Origin: CAUZIZ01 sp963579905
GTDB taxonomy: Bacteria; Acidobacteriota; UBA6911; RPQK01; JAJDTT01
Direction: 5' to 3'
DNA length: 64,000 nucleotides
Assembly (NCBI GenBank): GCA_963579905.1
Contig: CAUZIZ010000002.1
Location: forward strand, 20,919 to 84,918
The notes below the pieces were generated by a model, which saw only the letters and a program-made list of their open reading frames with translations, ran no database searches and was not told the origin of the DNA. Positions 7,648 through 16,961 of this stretch are shown here, piece by piece (position 1 is the first letter of the stretch; each line of letters begins with the position of its first letter). Both the position numbers and the translations under genes were made by a program.

Positions 7648-9140
7648 GGCTTAGCAGCCCTCCCCTCCCTCGTTTCACAACCTTCAGGATCCTTTCCAAC
7701 GGACCCAATACCCTGCTTCTCGTCAACGAGGGCAGCCAAATCCTGGTGTTGCCGGATCCAGTGTTCCCAATCCCTGATTTGACGATCGATCGACTCCAGC
7801 CCCGTACTGCCCTTGTGTGCCCGCCGCTGGAGTACTCCCTGAGGTTGAAGCACCTCATGGACGTCCGGATCGCTGCTGGGAGCGAATTCCTGGATCTTCT
7901 CGAGGGATAACTGTTCTAGTGACAGCCCCCGCTCTGAACAGTAGCCCACCATGCGCCCTGCCTGTTCGTGGGCACTCCGAAATGCGACTCCTTTGGAAAC
8001 AAGATACTCTGCCAGGTCCGTCGCCATCAGAAAACCGGAGCTCAGGGCCGCCTCAGTGCGAACACTGTTAATCTGGAAATCGCGCGCGACCAGCGGTAGG
8101 ATCTGTAGCGTTTCTGTCACGATATCGACCGCCGGGAAGAGGTGCTCCTTGTCCTGCTGTAGGTCCCGCTGGTAGGAACTGGGCAGACCTTTGATCAAGG
8201 CCGAAAGGGCGGTGACATGGCCCAGGACAGAAGCCGCCTTGCCCCTCGCCAGTTCCAGGATGTCGGGGTTCTTCTTCTGGGGCATCATGCTACTTCCCGT
8301 ACACAAAGCGTCCGGCAACTCGATCCAGGCTACCGGAGTGCTGGAGAAATAGATGAAATCTTCGGCCAAGCGGCTGAAGTGCAACATGACCTGTGCGCCA
8401 ATCTGAAGCAGCTCCAGCACGAAATCACGGTCCCCGACCACGTCATAGCTATTGCCAAAACTGGAGTCCAGGCCCAGTTCGAGAGCGCTCTGCTCTGGAT
8501 CCAGAGGCAGCGTGCTTCCCGCCAGGGCCCCAGCTCCCAGGGGCGAGACAGAGTGGAGCTCCTGGTAAAAACCGAGGCGCCGAAAATCTCGCTTGAACAT
8601 TTCACAGTAGCCAAGGAGGTAGTGAGCCCAGGACAGCGGTTGCGCCGACTGAAGATGGGTCCAGGCGGGGAACAACTCAAGCCTCAGCTGCCGTGACCTC
8701 GTCAGCAGACAGCGATGAAGCTCCAGCATCCAGGCTTGCCAGGAGGACGCTGTGCCGAGGCAAAACAGCTTGAGGTCCAGCGCCACCTGATCGTTGCGGC
8801 TGCGACCCGTGTGGAGGCGCCTACCCGGCTCGCCAATCAGCTCCTGGAGCCGCCGCTCGATGTTCATATGGATATCTTCTAACTCGTCCCGATAGGGGAA
8901 GCGCCCCGAATCGATCTCTTCCTTGATCTTCTCCAAACCCTGGAGGATGGCGTCGCGGTCCTCGCAACTGATGATTCCCTGCCGCGCCAGCATTCGAGTA
9001 TGTACCTGACTACCAAGCAGATCATAGGGGGCAAGTCGCCGGTCCAGGTGCAGCGATCGGGTATAGGACTGAGCCACCGAATCAAGCTTCTGCTTGAATC
9101 GCCCTCCCCATGGTAATTTGGTCGAATCCTGCTCAGACAT
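7644..9140 (-). CDS. argH: Argininosuccinate lyase
   Basis: 498 residues from ATG 9140 (in-frame GTG and TTG lie just upstream). It has the fumarase/aspartase-superfamily signature GSSMMPQKKNPD and the N-terminal WGGRF motif typical of ArgH. It splits argininosuccinate to arginine and fumarate. The C-terminus carries roughly 30 residues beyond the conserved part, ending in a polar tail that overlaps the argF start. It lies 58 bases downstream of argG and is certainly part of the same operon. Confidence 0.97.
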   Translation of the reverse strand: MSEQDSTKLPWGGRFKQKLDSVAQSYTRSLHLDRRLAPYDLLGSQVHTRMLARQGIISCEDRDAILQGLEKIKEEIDSGRFPYRDELEDIHMNIERRLQELIGEPGRRLHTGRSRNDQVALDLKLFCLGTASSWQAWMLELHRCLLTRSRQLRLELFPAWTHLQSAQPLSWAHYLLGYCEMFKRDFRRLGFYQELHSVSPLGAGALAGSTLPLDPEQSALELGLDSSFGNSYDVVGDRDFVLELLQIGAQVMLHFSRLAEDFIYFSSTPVAWIELPDALCTGSSMMPQKKNPDILELARGKAASVLGHVTALSALIKGLPSSYQRDLQQDKEHLFPAVDIVTETLQILPLVARDFQINSVRTEAALSSGFLMATDLAEYLVSKGVAFRSAHEQAGRMVGYCSERGLSLEQLSLEKIQEFAPSSDPDVHEVLQPQGVLQRRAHKGSTGLESIDRQIRDWEHWIRQHQDLAALVDEKQGIGSVGKDPEGCETREGRAAKP

Positions 9141-9198
9141 ATCCAACACTGGCTCGATTTTTTGTCAGTGGGCGCGCCGCTTCAGCGACGGACTACAA

Positions 9199-10401
9199 TT
9201 AGATCGACTTGCGGCTCCCGACCAGGGCCGCAATCTTCAGCCTCAATCCCTGAAGTCGAATAAATCCCTCGGCATCCGCTTGACTATAAACTTCGTCTTC
9301 CTCGAAGGTCGCATAGGAAGGATCGTAGAGGCTGTAGGGCGAGCGCCGTCCCCGGATGGAACAGTTTCCTTTATACAGCTGCACCCTCACCTCCCCGGAA
9401 ACATGGTCCTGGGAGCCGCGGACCAGCTTCAGCAACATCTCCATTTCCGGGGAAAACCAGAATCCGTTGTACATGAGAGACGCCAGTCGGGTCATGAGTT
9501 CATCCTTGAGATGGTAGGCTTCGCGATCCTGGGTCAGCGACTCCAGAGCGCGATGCACCTTGTGGAGAATCGTGACACCGGGTGTTTCATAGACCCCGCG
9601 AGACTTCATCCCCACCATCCGATTCTCGACCAGATCGACCCGCCCTATCCCATGAGCTCCCCCCTGTCGGTTGAGTTCCTCCAGCAGCTCGACCGAACCC
9701 AGAGAGCGCCCATCGAGCTTCACCGGTTTGCCCTGCTCAAACTCAATCACTAGATCGACGGGCTCGTCCGGGGCCTCCAAAGGGGACACCGTGCGCAGAA
9801 AAATATCTTCCGGAGGAGACTGCCAGGGATCTTCCAGGATCCCCCCTTCGTAGGAGGTGTGCATCAGATTCTGATCGATGCTGTAGGGCTTCTCTTCGGT
9901 GGATGTGATGGGAATCCCATGAGTCTTGGAATATCGGATCAGATCTCGACGACCTCGAAACTCCCAACTTCGCCAGGGCGCCAGAATCTTGAGCTCAGGT
10001 GCCAGGGCGTGGAACGTCAGCTCAAAGCGTACCTGGTCGTTTCCCTTCCCCGTGGCCCCATGGGAAACACAGTCCGCTCCCCACTCTTTTGCGATACGGG
10101 CCTGCTCTCTAGCGATGGCGGGACGGGCGAGAGAGGTCCCCATCAAATACTCACCTTCATAAACCGCATGGGCCTGTATTGCAGGAAATACAAACTCTTC
10201 GACGAAGGTCTCCCGTATATCCGAAATGACGACCTCGTCCGCTCCGGTCTGGTGGGCCTTCTTCTCGATCGCCACCAGGTCTTCTCCCTGGCCAACGTCC
10301 GCGATGAAGGCAAGCACCGGACACCCGTACTTCTGCTTCAACCAATGCAGCATGGCCGAAGTATCCAGCCCTCCCGAGTACGCCAGCACGATCTTCTTCA
10401 T
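9199..10401 (-). CDS. argG: Argininosuccinate synthase
   Basis: 400 residues from ATG 10401. The N-terminal ATP-binding loop is AYSGGLDTS, followed by GATGKGNDQVRFE, both diagnostic for the family. It joins citrulline and aspartate using ATP. The ATG overlaps the argR stop by four bases (10398-10401), so argG is coupled to the regulator gene. A longer start at 10422 would lie well inside argR and lacks support. Confidence 0.97.
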   Translation of the reverse strand: MKKIVLAYSGGLDTSAMLHWLKQKYGCPVLAFIADVGQGEDLVAIEKKAHQTGADEVVISDIRETFVEEFVFPAIQAHAVYEGEYLMGTSLARPAIAREQARIAKEWGADCVSHGATGKGNDQVRFELTFHALAPELKILAPWRSWEFRGRRDLIRYSKTHGIPITSTEEKPYSIDQNLMHTSYEGGILEDPWQSPPEDIFLRTVSPLEAPDEPVDLVIEFEQGKPVKLDGRSLGSVELLEELNRQGGAHGIGRVDLVENRMVGMKSRGVYETPGVTILHKVHRALESLTQDREAYHLKDELMTRLASLMYNGFWFSPEMEMLLKLVRGSQDHVSGEVRVQLYKGNCSIRGRRSPYSLYDPSYATFEEDEVYSQADAEGFIRLQGLRLKIAALVGSRKSI

Positions 10402-10823
10402 AGCGCCTGAACCCTCTCCCATAGTTGCTTCCTCACCCGCCGGGCATCGTATCCCTCCGCCACGACTGCCAACAGGGTGTCCTCTCCAGCTACGGTTCCG
10501 AGGACTCCCGCCAGCTCCATCGCATCGATCTTGTAGGCTACCGCAGGTGCCATCCCTGCGTCCGTATGCACAACCAAGAGGTTGCCACTGACTTCACAGA
10601 GCCGGATAGGCAAACCGACCCAGTTCTCAAGGATCGCATATTTATACTTTCCCTGCTCGGTCACAGTCTTGACGACGTTCAACTCTTTCAGATCCCTCGA
10701 AAGGGTAGCCTGAGTCACCTTCACCCCAAGTCGGCTAAGCCTGCTCCGAAGCCCTTCCTGGCTCGAAATCCGCTCACTCTGCAGAAGCTGAACAATCTGC
10801 CGCTGCCGTTCCCTCTTGTCCAT
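10398..10823 (-). CDS. argR: Arginine repressor ArgR
   Basis: 141 residues from ATG 10823. The N-terminal winged helix ends with VTQATLSRDLKEL, the ArgR DNA-recognition signature. The C-terminal oligomerisation and arginine-binding domain has GTVAGEDTLLAVV. It represses arginine biosynthesis when arginine is bound. As first gene of the operon it probably controls itself and argGHF; a promoter with overlapping TTTATAC repeats lies directly upstream. Further in-frame upstream codons exist to 10877, but they lie within the promoter region. Confidence 0.96.
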   Translation of the reverse strand: MDKRERQRQIVQLLQSERISSQEGLRSRLSRLGVKVTQATLSRDLKELNVVKTVTEQGKYKYAILENWVGLPIRLCEVSGNLLVVHTDAGMAPAVAYKIDAMELAGVLGTVAGEDTLLAVVAEGYDARRVRKQLWERVQAL

Positions 10824-10836
10824 CGACAGTTCCGTA

Positions 10837-10877
10837 ACTTTATACGGGATTTTATACAGAAAAACAGACCCGGTCAA
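10837..10877 (-). promoter_or_regulatory. argR operon promoter with possible ARG-box operator
   Basis: On the minus strand, TTGACC (10877-10872) and TAAAAT (10854-10849) are separated by 17 bases, a good sigma-70-type match about 25 bases before the argR ATG. Two copies of GTATAAA occur in direct orientation across the -10 element, inside TGTATAAAATCCCGTATAAA. AT-rich half-sites of this kind resemble ARG boxes, so autoregulation is likely. The operator assignment is inference. Confidence 0.55.
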
Positions 10878-10889
10878 GATGAAATAATG

Positions 10890-11066
10890 CTAAGCTGAAA
10901 CTTCAATTGGCTCCAGCGGGTCGACGTAGGTTCGGTCTCCAGGCCGAAGTATTCTTCTTTTTCGAGCCTTTGGCTCGATACACGGCGGCCTGGAGACCGC
11001 CGCCACGGCCGGGACTCCAAGTTTCTTTCTCGAATGGGGCCAGGGCTTCCTGGGGGGACGACTAAC
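10890..11066. repeat. Modular intergenic repeat unit, A cargo (L to R)
   Basis: L end TAAGCTGAAACTTCAA (10891-10906), A cargo with GGTCTCCAGGCCG and GGCGGCCTGGAGACCGCC, then R end (CAAGTTTCTTTCTCGAATGG) up to a C-rich/G-rich tip. It begins upstream of the argR promoter and ends exactly where the next unit's L-like end starts. Confidence 0.85.
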
Positions 11067-11300
11067 CTGAAACTTGAACGATTCTTCGGAACGTCTGGAC
11101 GTCCGAACGTCGTAGAGGAACCTGACCCGGGTATCAACATTCTGAGGACAAGTCCGACAGAGCCGCGAACGACTTGAGCCGTTAGCAAAATGAGTCCAGG
11201 TTCCGAGGAGAGAGCTGGACAACTCTTCTCCACGCAGTGACGCACAATCTCCCCCCTCCTCAACCTAAAAGTGTCTCCTGAATCCAGCGAGGCTGGTGAC
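11067..11300. repeat. Modular intergenic repeat unit, B cargo
   Basis: This unit starts CTGAAACTTGAACGATTC, directly joined to the R end of the preceding unit. It carries the B cargo (GAGCCGCGAACGACTTGAGC at about 11160) and the CGCAGTGACGCAC segment, and closes near 11300 with a degenerate R end. The two units form a head-to-tail pair between argR and mqnC. Confidence 0.8.
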
Positions 11301-11353
11301 CCTGTTGATCTAAAAACGGAAAACGGAAAATGGAGAAGCAGTTGATACGCCCT

Positions 11354-12433
11354 TCAGGCAATCTTACGGAAGACTCGGAAGACCGAGTCACGCTGACCTG
11401 CCGAGAACCCGGCGTCCTCGATGGTGCGAACCAGGGCCTCCCGATCGGCTCGGTGACGGGCTCCGGCGGTGCTGATGACGTTCTCTTCGATCATGATGCT
11501 GCCTACATCGTTGGCGCCGAAGTGAAGCGCGACCTGAGCAACCTTGAGCCCTTGAGTCAGCCAGGACACCTGAATATTCGGGATGTTATCCAGATAGATT
11601 CGACTTACCGACAGGAGCATCAGGTACTCTACCGTCCCCACCTCGCGCTGGATAGAGTTCTGCATTGGGGTCCCCTCGAGCTGCACATTCCAGGGGATGA
11701 ACGCAACGAAACCACCGGTCTGGTCCTGTAGTTCCCGAATCGCGTCGAGGTGTTCGATACGTTCTTCCAGGGTCTCGCCTCCACCAATCATCATGGTCGC
11801 CGTGGTGGACAGACCTTCCTCGTGGGCCACTCGCATGACCTCCAACCACTCCTGGGCGCTACACTTTCCGGGACTGATACTCTTACGCATCCTCTCGACC
11901 AGAATCTCCGCTCCCCCTCCTGGGATCGAGGCCAGACCTGCTACCTTCAGACGCCGGATAGATTCCCGGATACTGATTCGGCTCAACTTGGCCAGGACCA
12001 CGATCTCGGGCGGTGAAAAGCAGTGAAGATGGATCTGATAGCGCTCCCGGATCGAACTCAAGAGCTTTTCGTAGTAATCAATTTTCAGGTCGGGGTGCAT
12101 GCCGCCCTGCATCAGTATTCCGGTACCGCCGAGGGCTATCGTCTCCTTGATCTTCTTGAAGATCGACTCCAGGGGAAGGACGTATCCCTGTTCATCGCCG
12201 GGGCGGCGATAGAAGTTGCAAAAGGTGCACCGGGCAACACAGACGTTCGTATAGTTGATATTGCGATCAATCAGGAAGGAGACGACTCCTTCTGGGTGAT
12301 GCCTTTGGCGTACGAAATCGGCCGCCTGCCCCACCTTGTGCAGTTCCCGGCTGTGGAGCAGCGTCAGGCCTTCTTCGGGTGCGATGCGCTCTCCCTCGAA
12401 CACCTTTTCCAGCACCCGATCAGTCGGTTTCAT
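11354..12433 (-). CDS. mqnC: Cyclic dehypoxanthinyl futalosine synthase (menaquinone biosynthesis)
   Basis: 359-residue radical-SAM enzyme. The 4Fe-4S motif CVARCTFCNF (CxxxCxxC) follows RNINYTN, and the C-terminal part holds GSIMIEENVIS, both typical for MqnC. Within the futalosine pathway it cyclises dehypoxanthine futalosine. The nearest alternative, MqnE or CofH, shares the radical core, but the segment ALGGTGILMQGGMHPDLKID and the C-terminus favour MqnC. It is read from the same strand as the Nramp-like gene 61 bases upstream and may be cotranscribed. No other mqn gene lies in the window. Confidence 0.9.
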   Translation of the reverse strand: MKPTDRVLEKVFEGERIAPEEGLTLLHSRELHKVGQAADFVRQRHHPEGVVSFLIDRNINYTNVCVARCTFCNFYRRPGDEQGYVLPLESIFKKIKETIALGGTGILMQGGMHPDLKIDYYEKLLSSIRERYQIHLHCFSPPEIVVLAKLSRISIRESIRRLKVAGLASIPGGGAEILVERMRKSISPGKCSAQEWLEVMRVAHEEGLSTTATMMIGGGETLEERIEHLDAIRELQDQTGGFVAFIPWNVQLEGTPMQNSIQREVGTVEYLMLLSVSRIYLDNIPNIQVSWLTQGLKVAQVALHFGANDVGSIMIEENVISTAGARHRADREALVRTIEDAGFSAGQRDSVFRVFRKIA

Positions 12434-12494
12434 GACACGATTATTCTATGAGGGAAAACTGCTGTAAGACAAGGTCCAGCAGCTTTGCTGGTGA

Positions 12495-14066
12495 TCATCG
12501 AGGGTCTGACCCGGCGTCGGGACTCGGAAGCCGTCCACTCCTGCCCAGCAGCCAGGCCACCACGATGCTTACGGCAGCCATGGCCAGCATCGCCCCCATG
12601 GCAACCCAACGACTTTGATCGTCCCAATATCCCTTCAGACCCAGAGCCAAGAAGATCACGCCCGAAACCAGATTGAGAAACATCAAAGGAAACCCCATGT
12701 GGAGGGATTTCGGCAGGAAGCGGCGATCCATCCAGAGGACCAGAAAACAGATGATGCCGCAGAAAAGAACCCCCGTGAACAGGTTGGCCGGCGTCAGGAT
12801 GGCGATAACGATTCGCGGACGGTCTTTTCCCGCCATTTGATAGACGAAAGTCCAGCCGAGCACCAGGTAGGCACCGGCCGCACACCATCCGAGCGTCAGA
12901 TTCTTGAGGCGCTTAAAGGTTTTGGCTAGAAGCGTCGGCCGGACCACACGTGCCGCCTCATTCACGAAGCTATTGGCGACCTCGAGAGTGCCGTAAAGGG
13001 TACCTAGCATCGTAAGGAAAGCTCCCACCACGTAGAGGGGTAACAGCCAGGGATGAAGGTTCGTAACCAACTCCGCCTGAAGGTTCAGGAGATTATTCTC
13101 GTCGGGAACCTTGTGATTGGGCCCCAGAATGAGCGCACCCGAGGCCACGAAGACAGCACTGAAACCGATCACCAAAAGGAAGCTAATACTGCAGTCTATG
13201 ATGGGGGCTCGAACCCACAGTCGAGCAGGGTGTGAAGGATTTTCACCCACCTCCTCCAGCTCTGATCGGGTGGCCGGCGTCAGACCCGCGCGGCCCCAGC
13301 GTTTCTCTCGGAGGAAGGAGGTGTAGGCTAGATAGTCGAACCCGGCACCTCCAATGACGCCGACATAGCGGGTAGTCTCAACCCAGACTGGCTGTTCGGC
13401 GATCTGCCGATACTCTCCGTAGCGGCTCAACCAATCGGGGTACTCGAGAGCCCTGGGAATCACCGCTCCTGCAATGAGCGCGAGCCAATCCGGTTTGTAG
13501 AGTATCAGCGAGATCACGGCACAGAACATCAGAGCCGTTACAATTGCCAGCTGCACGCGTTCCAGGGCCGAGTAGCCACCGGTTGCGGTCAAAACCAACA
13601 CCGCGGCCAGGATTCCCCCACCCCACAAATAATCAATGGCGCCACCCAACTGGCCCTGGGTACCCGTGACCCAGGAGGTGAGATTTCCTAGCACGCTGCT
13701 GTGAAAGCTGACCCAGATCGGTATGCAGACGGCCGCCAGGAGAAAAATCATCAACAGAAACCAACCCCGTGGTCCGGGCAAATCGAGCATCCGCTTGTAC
13801 GGATGTACCCCAGTGAGCACCATGTGCCGCGAAGTCGCCAGCACCAAGCCCCATTTGAGAAAGGAGATCAGAACGAACAAGAAGAGTACTCGATAACCGA
13901 ACAGGGCCCCTCCGCGCGTCGAGAAGATCAGTTCGCCAGTCCCTATGGTAAGAGAGGCGATGATGGCTCCAGGCCCAAAGATACTGAACCACTTGAGAGG
14001 ATTCCGAGCCAAGAGGGCTGGTGAGACCTCGTCAACACCAGAGCGCGAAGTGGGGACGGTTGACAT
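12495..14066 (-). CDS. Nramp-family transporter with non-canonical metal-site motifs
   Basis: 523 residues from ATG 14066, with about 11-12 hydrophobic segments. The first segment starts FGPGAIIASLTIGTGE and ends GGALFGY, matching Nramp TM1. At the place of the metal-binding DPGN motif it reads GTGE. The TM6 region (GGAGFDYLAYTSFL) lacks the usual MPHN. Canonical Nramps import Mn2+ and Fe2+ through those residues, so the substrate here may differ (another cation or a small solute). It lies between purA and mqnC on the same strand. Family membership is fairly sure, function is not. Confidence 0.78.
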   Translation of the reverse strand: MSTVPTSRSGVDEVSPALLARNPLKWFSIFGPGAIIASLTIGTGELIFSTRGGALFGYRVLFLFVLISFLKWGLVLATSRHMVLTGVHPYKRMLDLPGPRGWFLLMIFLLAAVCIPIWVSFHSSVLGNLTSWVTGTQGQLGGAIDYLWGGGILAAVLVLTATGGYSALERVQLAIVTALMFCAVISLILYKPDWLALIAGAVIPRALEYPDWLSRYGEYRQIAEQPVWVETTRYVGVIGGAGFDYLAYTSFLREKRWGRAGLTPATRSELEEVGENPSHPARLWVRAPIIDCSISFLLVIGFSAVFVASGALILGPNHKVPDENNLLNLQAELVTNLHPWLLPLYVVGAFLTMLGTLYGTLEVANSFVNEAARVVRPTLLAKTFKRLKNLTLGWCAAGAYLVLGWTFVYQMAGKDRPRIVIAILTPANLFTGVLFCGIICFLVLWMDRRFLPKSLHMGFPLMFLNLVSGVIFLALGLKGYWDDQSRWVAMGAMLAMAAVSIVVAWLLGRSGRLPSPDAGSDPR

Positions 14067-14276
14067 CACGGAAGTGTAACCCAATCCGGGAGGGAATCTG
14101 ATAAAAAGGTGGCTGACGCTTGTAGGTTCCGGCAGACAAGACACAAGATACAAGCAAATCCCGAATTCCAAGCATCCAACGTTGTGTGGTATTGGGTGCT
14201 TGTAATTGGAGTTTGTTTGTCTCTTGTATTGGGATTTGGGTGATCGGCTATCTTGAGATCGGGATGATCGATTATC
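14067..14276. repeat. Intergenic low-complexity segment (CAAG/CTTG words)
   Basis: The gap holds words such as CAAGACACAAGATACAAGC and, inverted, TTGTCTCTTGTATTGGG. Related text occurs at 28500-28560 and, as CCAAGTCCCAAGGGACC, around 50320-50400 and 50710-50790. The opposing arms could fold. No gene is seen. Confidence 0.45.
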
Positions 14277-15581
14277 TCACGAACCCAGCAGGCGTCTCAG
14301 GCGGGCATTTTCTTCCAGGATGATAGTCTCGGAGCGGTTGGGGCCGACGGAGATAATAGAGATATCAGTCTCGATCAGCTCCGCGATACGAGACAAGTAT
14401 TGTTTTGCCTTTTCGGGAAGCTGTCCATACTCTCCAATCCCCGAGGTATCTTGCATCCAGCCTGGAAGTGTCTCATAGGTGGGAACCACTTCGTCCAGGG
14501 CTATCCCATCGAGGGGGAAAAACTTCAGGGACTGTCCACGGCAGCTGTAACCGGTACAAACCTCGATCTCGGCGAGTTCATCCAGCACATCCAGTTTGGT
14601 TATAACCAAGGTATCTACCCGATTGATCATACAGGCATAACGGACGACGACAGCATCAAACCAGCCGCATCGACGAGGACGTCCAGTGGTGGCGCCGTAC
14701 TCGGAGCCTTTCTCGCGGACATCCTCCAGCACCTGCCCGGTCATCTCCGTGGGAAAAGGACCGCTTCCAACACGTGTAGTGTAGGCCTTGGCAATTCCAA
14801 TAACACCGTCGATTGCATTGGGACCTACCCCTGTACCCGTACTTGCCCCTCCGGCAGTAGCGTTGGAGGAGGTGACAAAGGGATAGGTACCATGATCCAC
14901 ATCCAACAGGGTACCCTGCGCCCCTTCGAAGAGGATGCTTTTCTGCTCTTTTATCGTCTGATTCAGGCGCTCAGAGGTGTCGGTTACAAAACCGCCAATC
15001 CGCGTTCCAATTTCCAGGTAGGAATTGCAGACGACTTCGGCGTCAACCGGCTCAACGCCATACACACGCGTCAGAACCTGGTTCTTGAAATCAACGTTGT
15101 CCCTGACCTTTGCCTTGAAGACATCGGGAGAGAAAAGGTCCCCTACCCGGATGCCGCGGCGTGCCATCTTGTCCTCGTAACAGGGACCTATCCCTCTACT
15201 GGTAGTCCCGATTCGCTCCTTACCCAGCCTCGCCTCCTCGGCCTCTTCCAATCTCCGGTGATAGGGCAGGATGAGATGAGCGCGATTGCTCAAGAAGAGT
15301 CTTCCTTCCAGCTCCAATCCCTGCAGAGCCTCGATCTCCTCCACCAGAGCAAAGGGGTCAACGACCACGCCGTTCCCGATGACACACAGCTTTTTGGGAT
15401 GAAGAATCCCTGAGGGAATGAGGTGAAGAACATACTTCTCACCCTTGAGGCTGACCGTATGTCCGGCGTTATGTCCGCCCTGATACCGGGCGACCACATC
15501 GAAGTGTCCGGTGATGAGGTCGACAATTTTGCCTTTGCCCTCATCCCCCCACTGAGTTCCTATGATGACTACATTTGCCAT
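14277..15581 (-). CDS. purA: Adenylosuccinate synthetase
   Basis: 434 residues from ATG 15581. The GTP loop GTQWGDEGKGK stands at the N-terminus, followed by QGGHNAGHT, GTTSRGIGP and TGRPRRCGW, all PurA signatures. It converts IMP to adenylosuccinate with GTP in AMP synthesis. The frame is open 28 codons further upstream, but the conserved N-terminus fixes the start. trxA lies 131 bases upstream on the same strand. Confidence 0.98.
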   Translation of the reverse strand: MANVVIIGTQWGDEGKGKIVDLITGHFDVVARYQGGHNAGHTVSLKGEKYVLHLIPSGILHPKKLCVIGNGVVVDPFALVEEIEALQGLELEGRLFLSNRAHLILPYHRRLEEAEEARLGKERIGTTSRGIGPCYEDKMARRGIRVGDLFSPDVFKAKVRDNVDFKNQVLTRVYGVEPVDAEVVCNSYLEIGTRIGGFVTDTSERLNQTIKEQKSILFEGAQGTLLDVDHGTYPFVTSSNATAGGASTGTGVGPNAIDGVIGIAKAYTTRVGSGPFPTEMTGQVLEDVREKGSEYGATTGRPRRCGWFDAVVVRYACMINRVDTLVITKLDVLDELAEIEVCTGYSCRGQSLKFFPLDGIALDEVVPTYETLPGWMQDTSGIGEYGQLPEKAKQYLSRIAELIETDISIISVGPNRSETIILEENARLRRLLGS

Positions 15582-15712
15582 GATTCGAGCAGGGCAAAAC
15601 CAGGCCCCCCCCCACAAAGGCCGGCGCTGCTTGCCCAGATTAGGTAGGGAAATGCCGTGCCTCAAACAGAGAGTCTGCTCAGGCTGGTGCCGCCACCCCT
15701 AAGACGACTGGC

Positions 15713-16057
15713 TTAGGCGTCGGCCGGTTGTTGGAGCTGAGCCTCGATGAGCCGGGAGATGTTATCCCTCGAGGTAGAGCCCACTACCTGGTCTTTGATC
15801 TGACCATCCTTGAATAGCAGCAGGGTTGGGATACCCTTAATGTTGTATTTGCTCGAAGTGCCCATATTGTCGTCGACGTTCAGTTTAACCACCTTGGCCC
15901 GACCCGCAAAATCTTCGGCAACTTGATCGATGGTCGGGGCAAGCATGCGGCAAGGCGCGCACCACTGAGCCCAGAAATCAACGAGCACCGGCTGGCTCGA
16001 CTTCAGCACTTCCTCTTCAAAATTCTGATCGGTTACATCCTGTACATTATCACTCAT
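15713..16057 (-). CDS. trxA: Thioredoxin
   Basis: 114 residues with the thioredoxin active site WAQWCAPC and the cis-proline loop KGIPTLLLFKDG. It reduces protein disulfides in the cytoplasm. ATG 16057 is preceded by a strong ribosome site, AGGAGG, eight bases before. The frame remains open upstream to 16192, but those codons lack support. It diverges from rsmA with 90 bases between. Confidence 0.97.
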   Translation of the reverse strand: MSDNVQDVTDQNFEEEVLKSSQPVLVDFWAQWCAPCRMLAPTIDQVAEDFAGRAKVVKLNVDDNMGTSSKYNIKGIPTLLLFKDGQIKDQVVGSTSRDNISRLIEAQLQQPADA

Positions 16058-16147
16058 TTCAACCTCCTGATTTTCAGTCGCTTTCCTCTTCAGAGGACGG
16101 TCCGAACCGAAGGAAAGCGGGATCGCCATGCTACCATACACAATGGC

Positions 16148-16948
16148 TTGACTCAAAAAGTACCCTGGGCAAAGCGCCCACTCGGACAGCACTTCCTCAC
16201 CGATCCCAACACCTGCCGCAAGATCGTTGATTTCGCCGGAATCGACAAGAGCGACGTTGTCGTTGAAATCGGTCCCGGAACCGGCGCTCTGACCCAGCCG
16301 CTCCTGGCCGTAGCGCGAGAGGTAATCGCGATCGAATTCGACCAGGAGATGATCGCCTATCTCGAATCTAATCTTCCGCCGAAACTGTCCGGGGGACTGA
16401 CACTGATCCGAGGTAATGTCCTCGATCTCAACTGGCTGGGGATCTTACCCCGAAGCCCTGTCAAAATCGTTGGGAATCTTCCCTACAACATCTCCACACC
16501 GACACTGACCAAGATGACCGAATTGAAGGATCGGTTTCAGAGCCTTACTTGCATGCTGCAGAAGGAGGTGGCTTCCCGTGTCCTGGCGCGGCCTGCCACC
16601 AAGGACTACGGCTACCTGACCTTGATCATGGAGTATCACTTCGAGCGGATCCGGGGCTTCACAGTTCCGCCTACGGTCTTTATCCCGAGGCCCAAGGTAC
16701 AATCCTTCGTGATAAAACTCATTCCTCGCAAGATAGCCAATCCGGTTCCAGACTACCCACATTTTCTTGCCCTGCTGCGAACGGCATTCTCTCACCGCAG
16801 GAAAACCCTCTGGAATAACCTGATAAGGGCCGGAGGTCGCTCCCAGGAGGAGCTCAGAGCCGCTTTCGATTCGACCTGCCTACGGCGACAGATCCGGGCA
16901 GAGGAGGTCGCCCTGGAACAGTACATATGTCTGGCACAACTGCTATAA
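16148..16948 (+). CDS. rsmA: 16S rRNA dimethyladenosine transferase RsmA/KsgA
   Basis: About 266 residues if TTG 16148 is the start; no in-frame ATG precedes the conserved RPLGQHFLTDPN. Motifs are VVEIGPGTGALTQPLL (SAM site) and the target-adenosine motif VGNLPYNIS. It dimethylates two adenines near the 3' end of 16S rRNA. TTG lies in GCTTGACTC without a clear ribosome site, so the exact start is uncertain. rnj follows after 13 bases, consistent with an operon. Confidence 0.93.
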   Translation: MTQKVPWAKRPLGQHFLTDPNTCRKIVDFAGIDKSDVVVEIGPGTGALTQPLLAVAREVIAIEFDQEMIAYLESNLPPKLSGGLTLIRGNVLDLNWLGILPRSPVKIVGNLPYNISTPTLTKMTELKDRFQSLTCMLQKEVASRVLARPATKDYGYLTLIMEYHFERIRGFTVPPTVFIPRPKVQSFVIKLIPRKIANPVPDYPHFLALLRTAFSHRRKTLWNNLIRAGGRSQEELRAAFDSTCLRRQIRAEEVALEQYICLAQLL

Positions 16949-16961
16949 TCTGCTCTAATTC

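Noticed and set aside
14400..15413. Long open frame of 337 codons on the plus strand
   Set aside because: It lies antisense to purA, whose motifs are complete; no recognisable domain or ribosome site.
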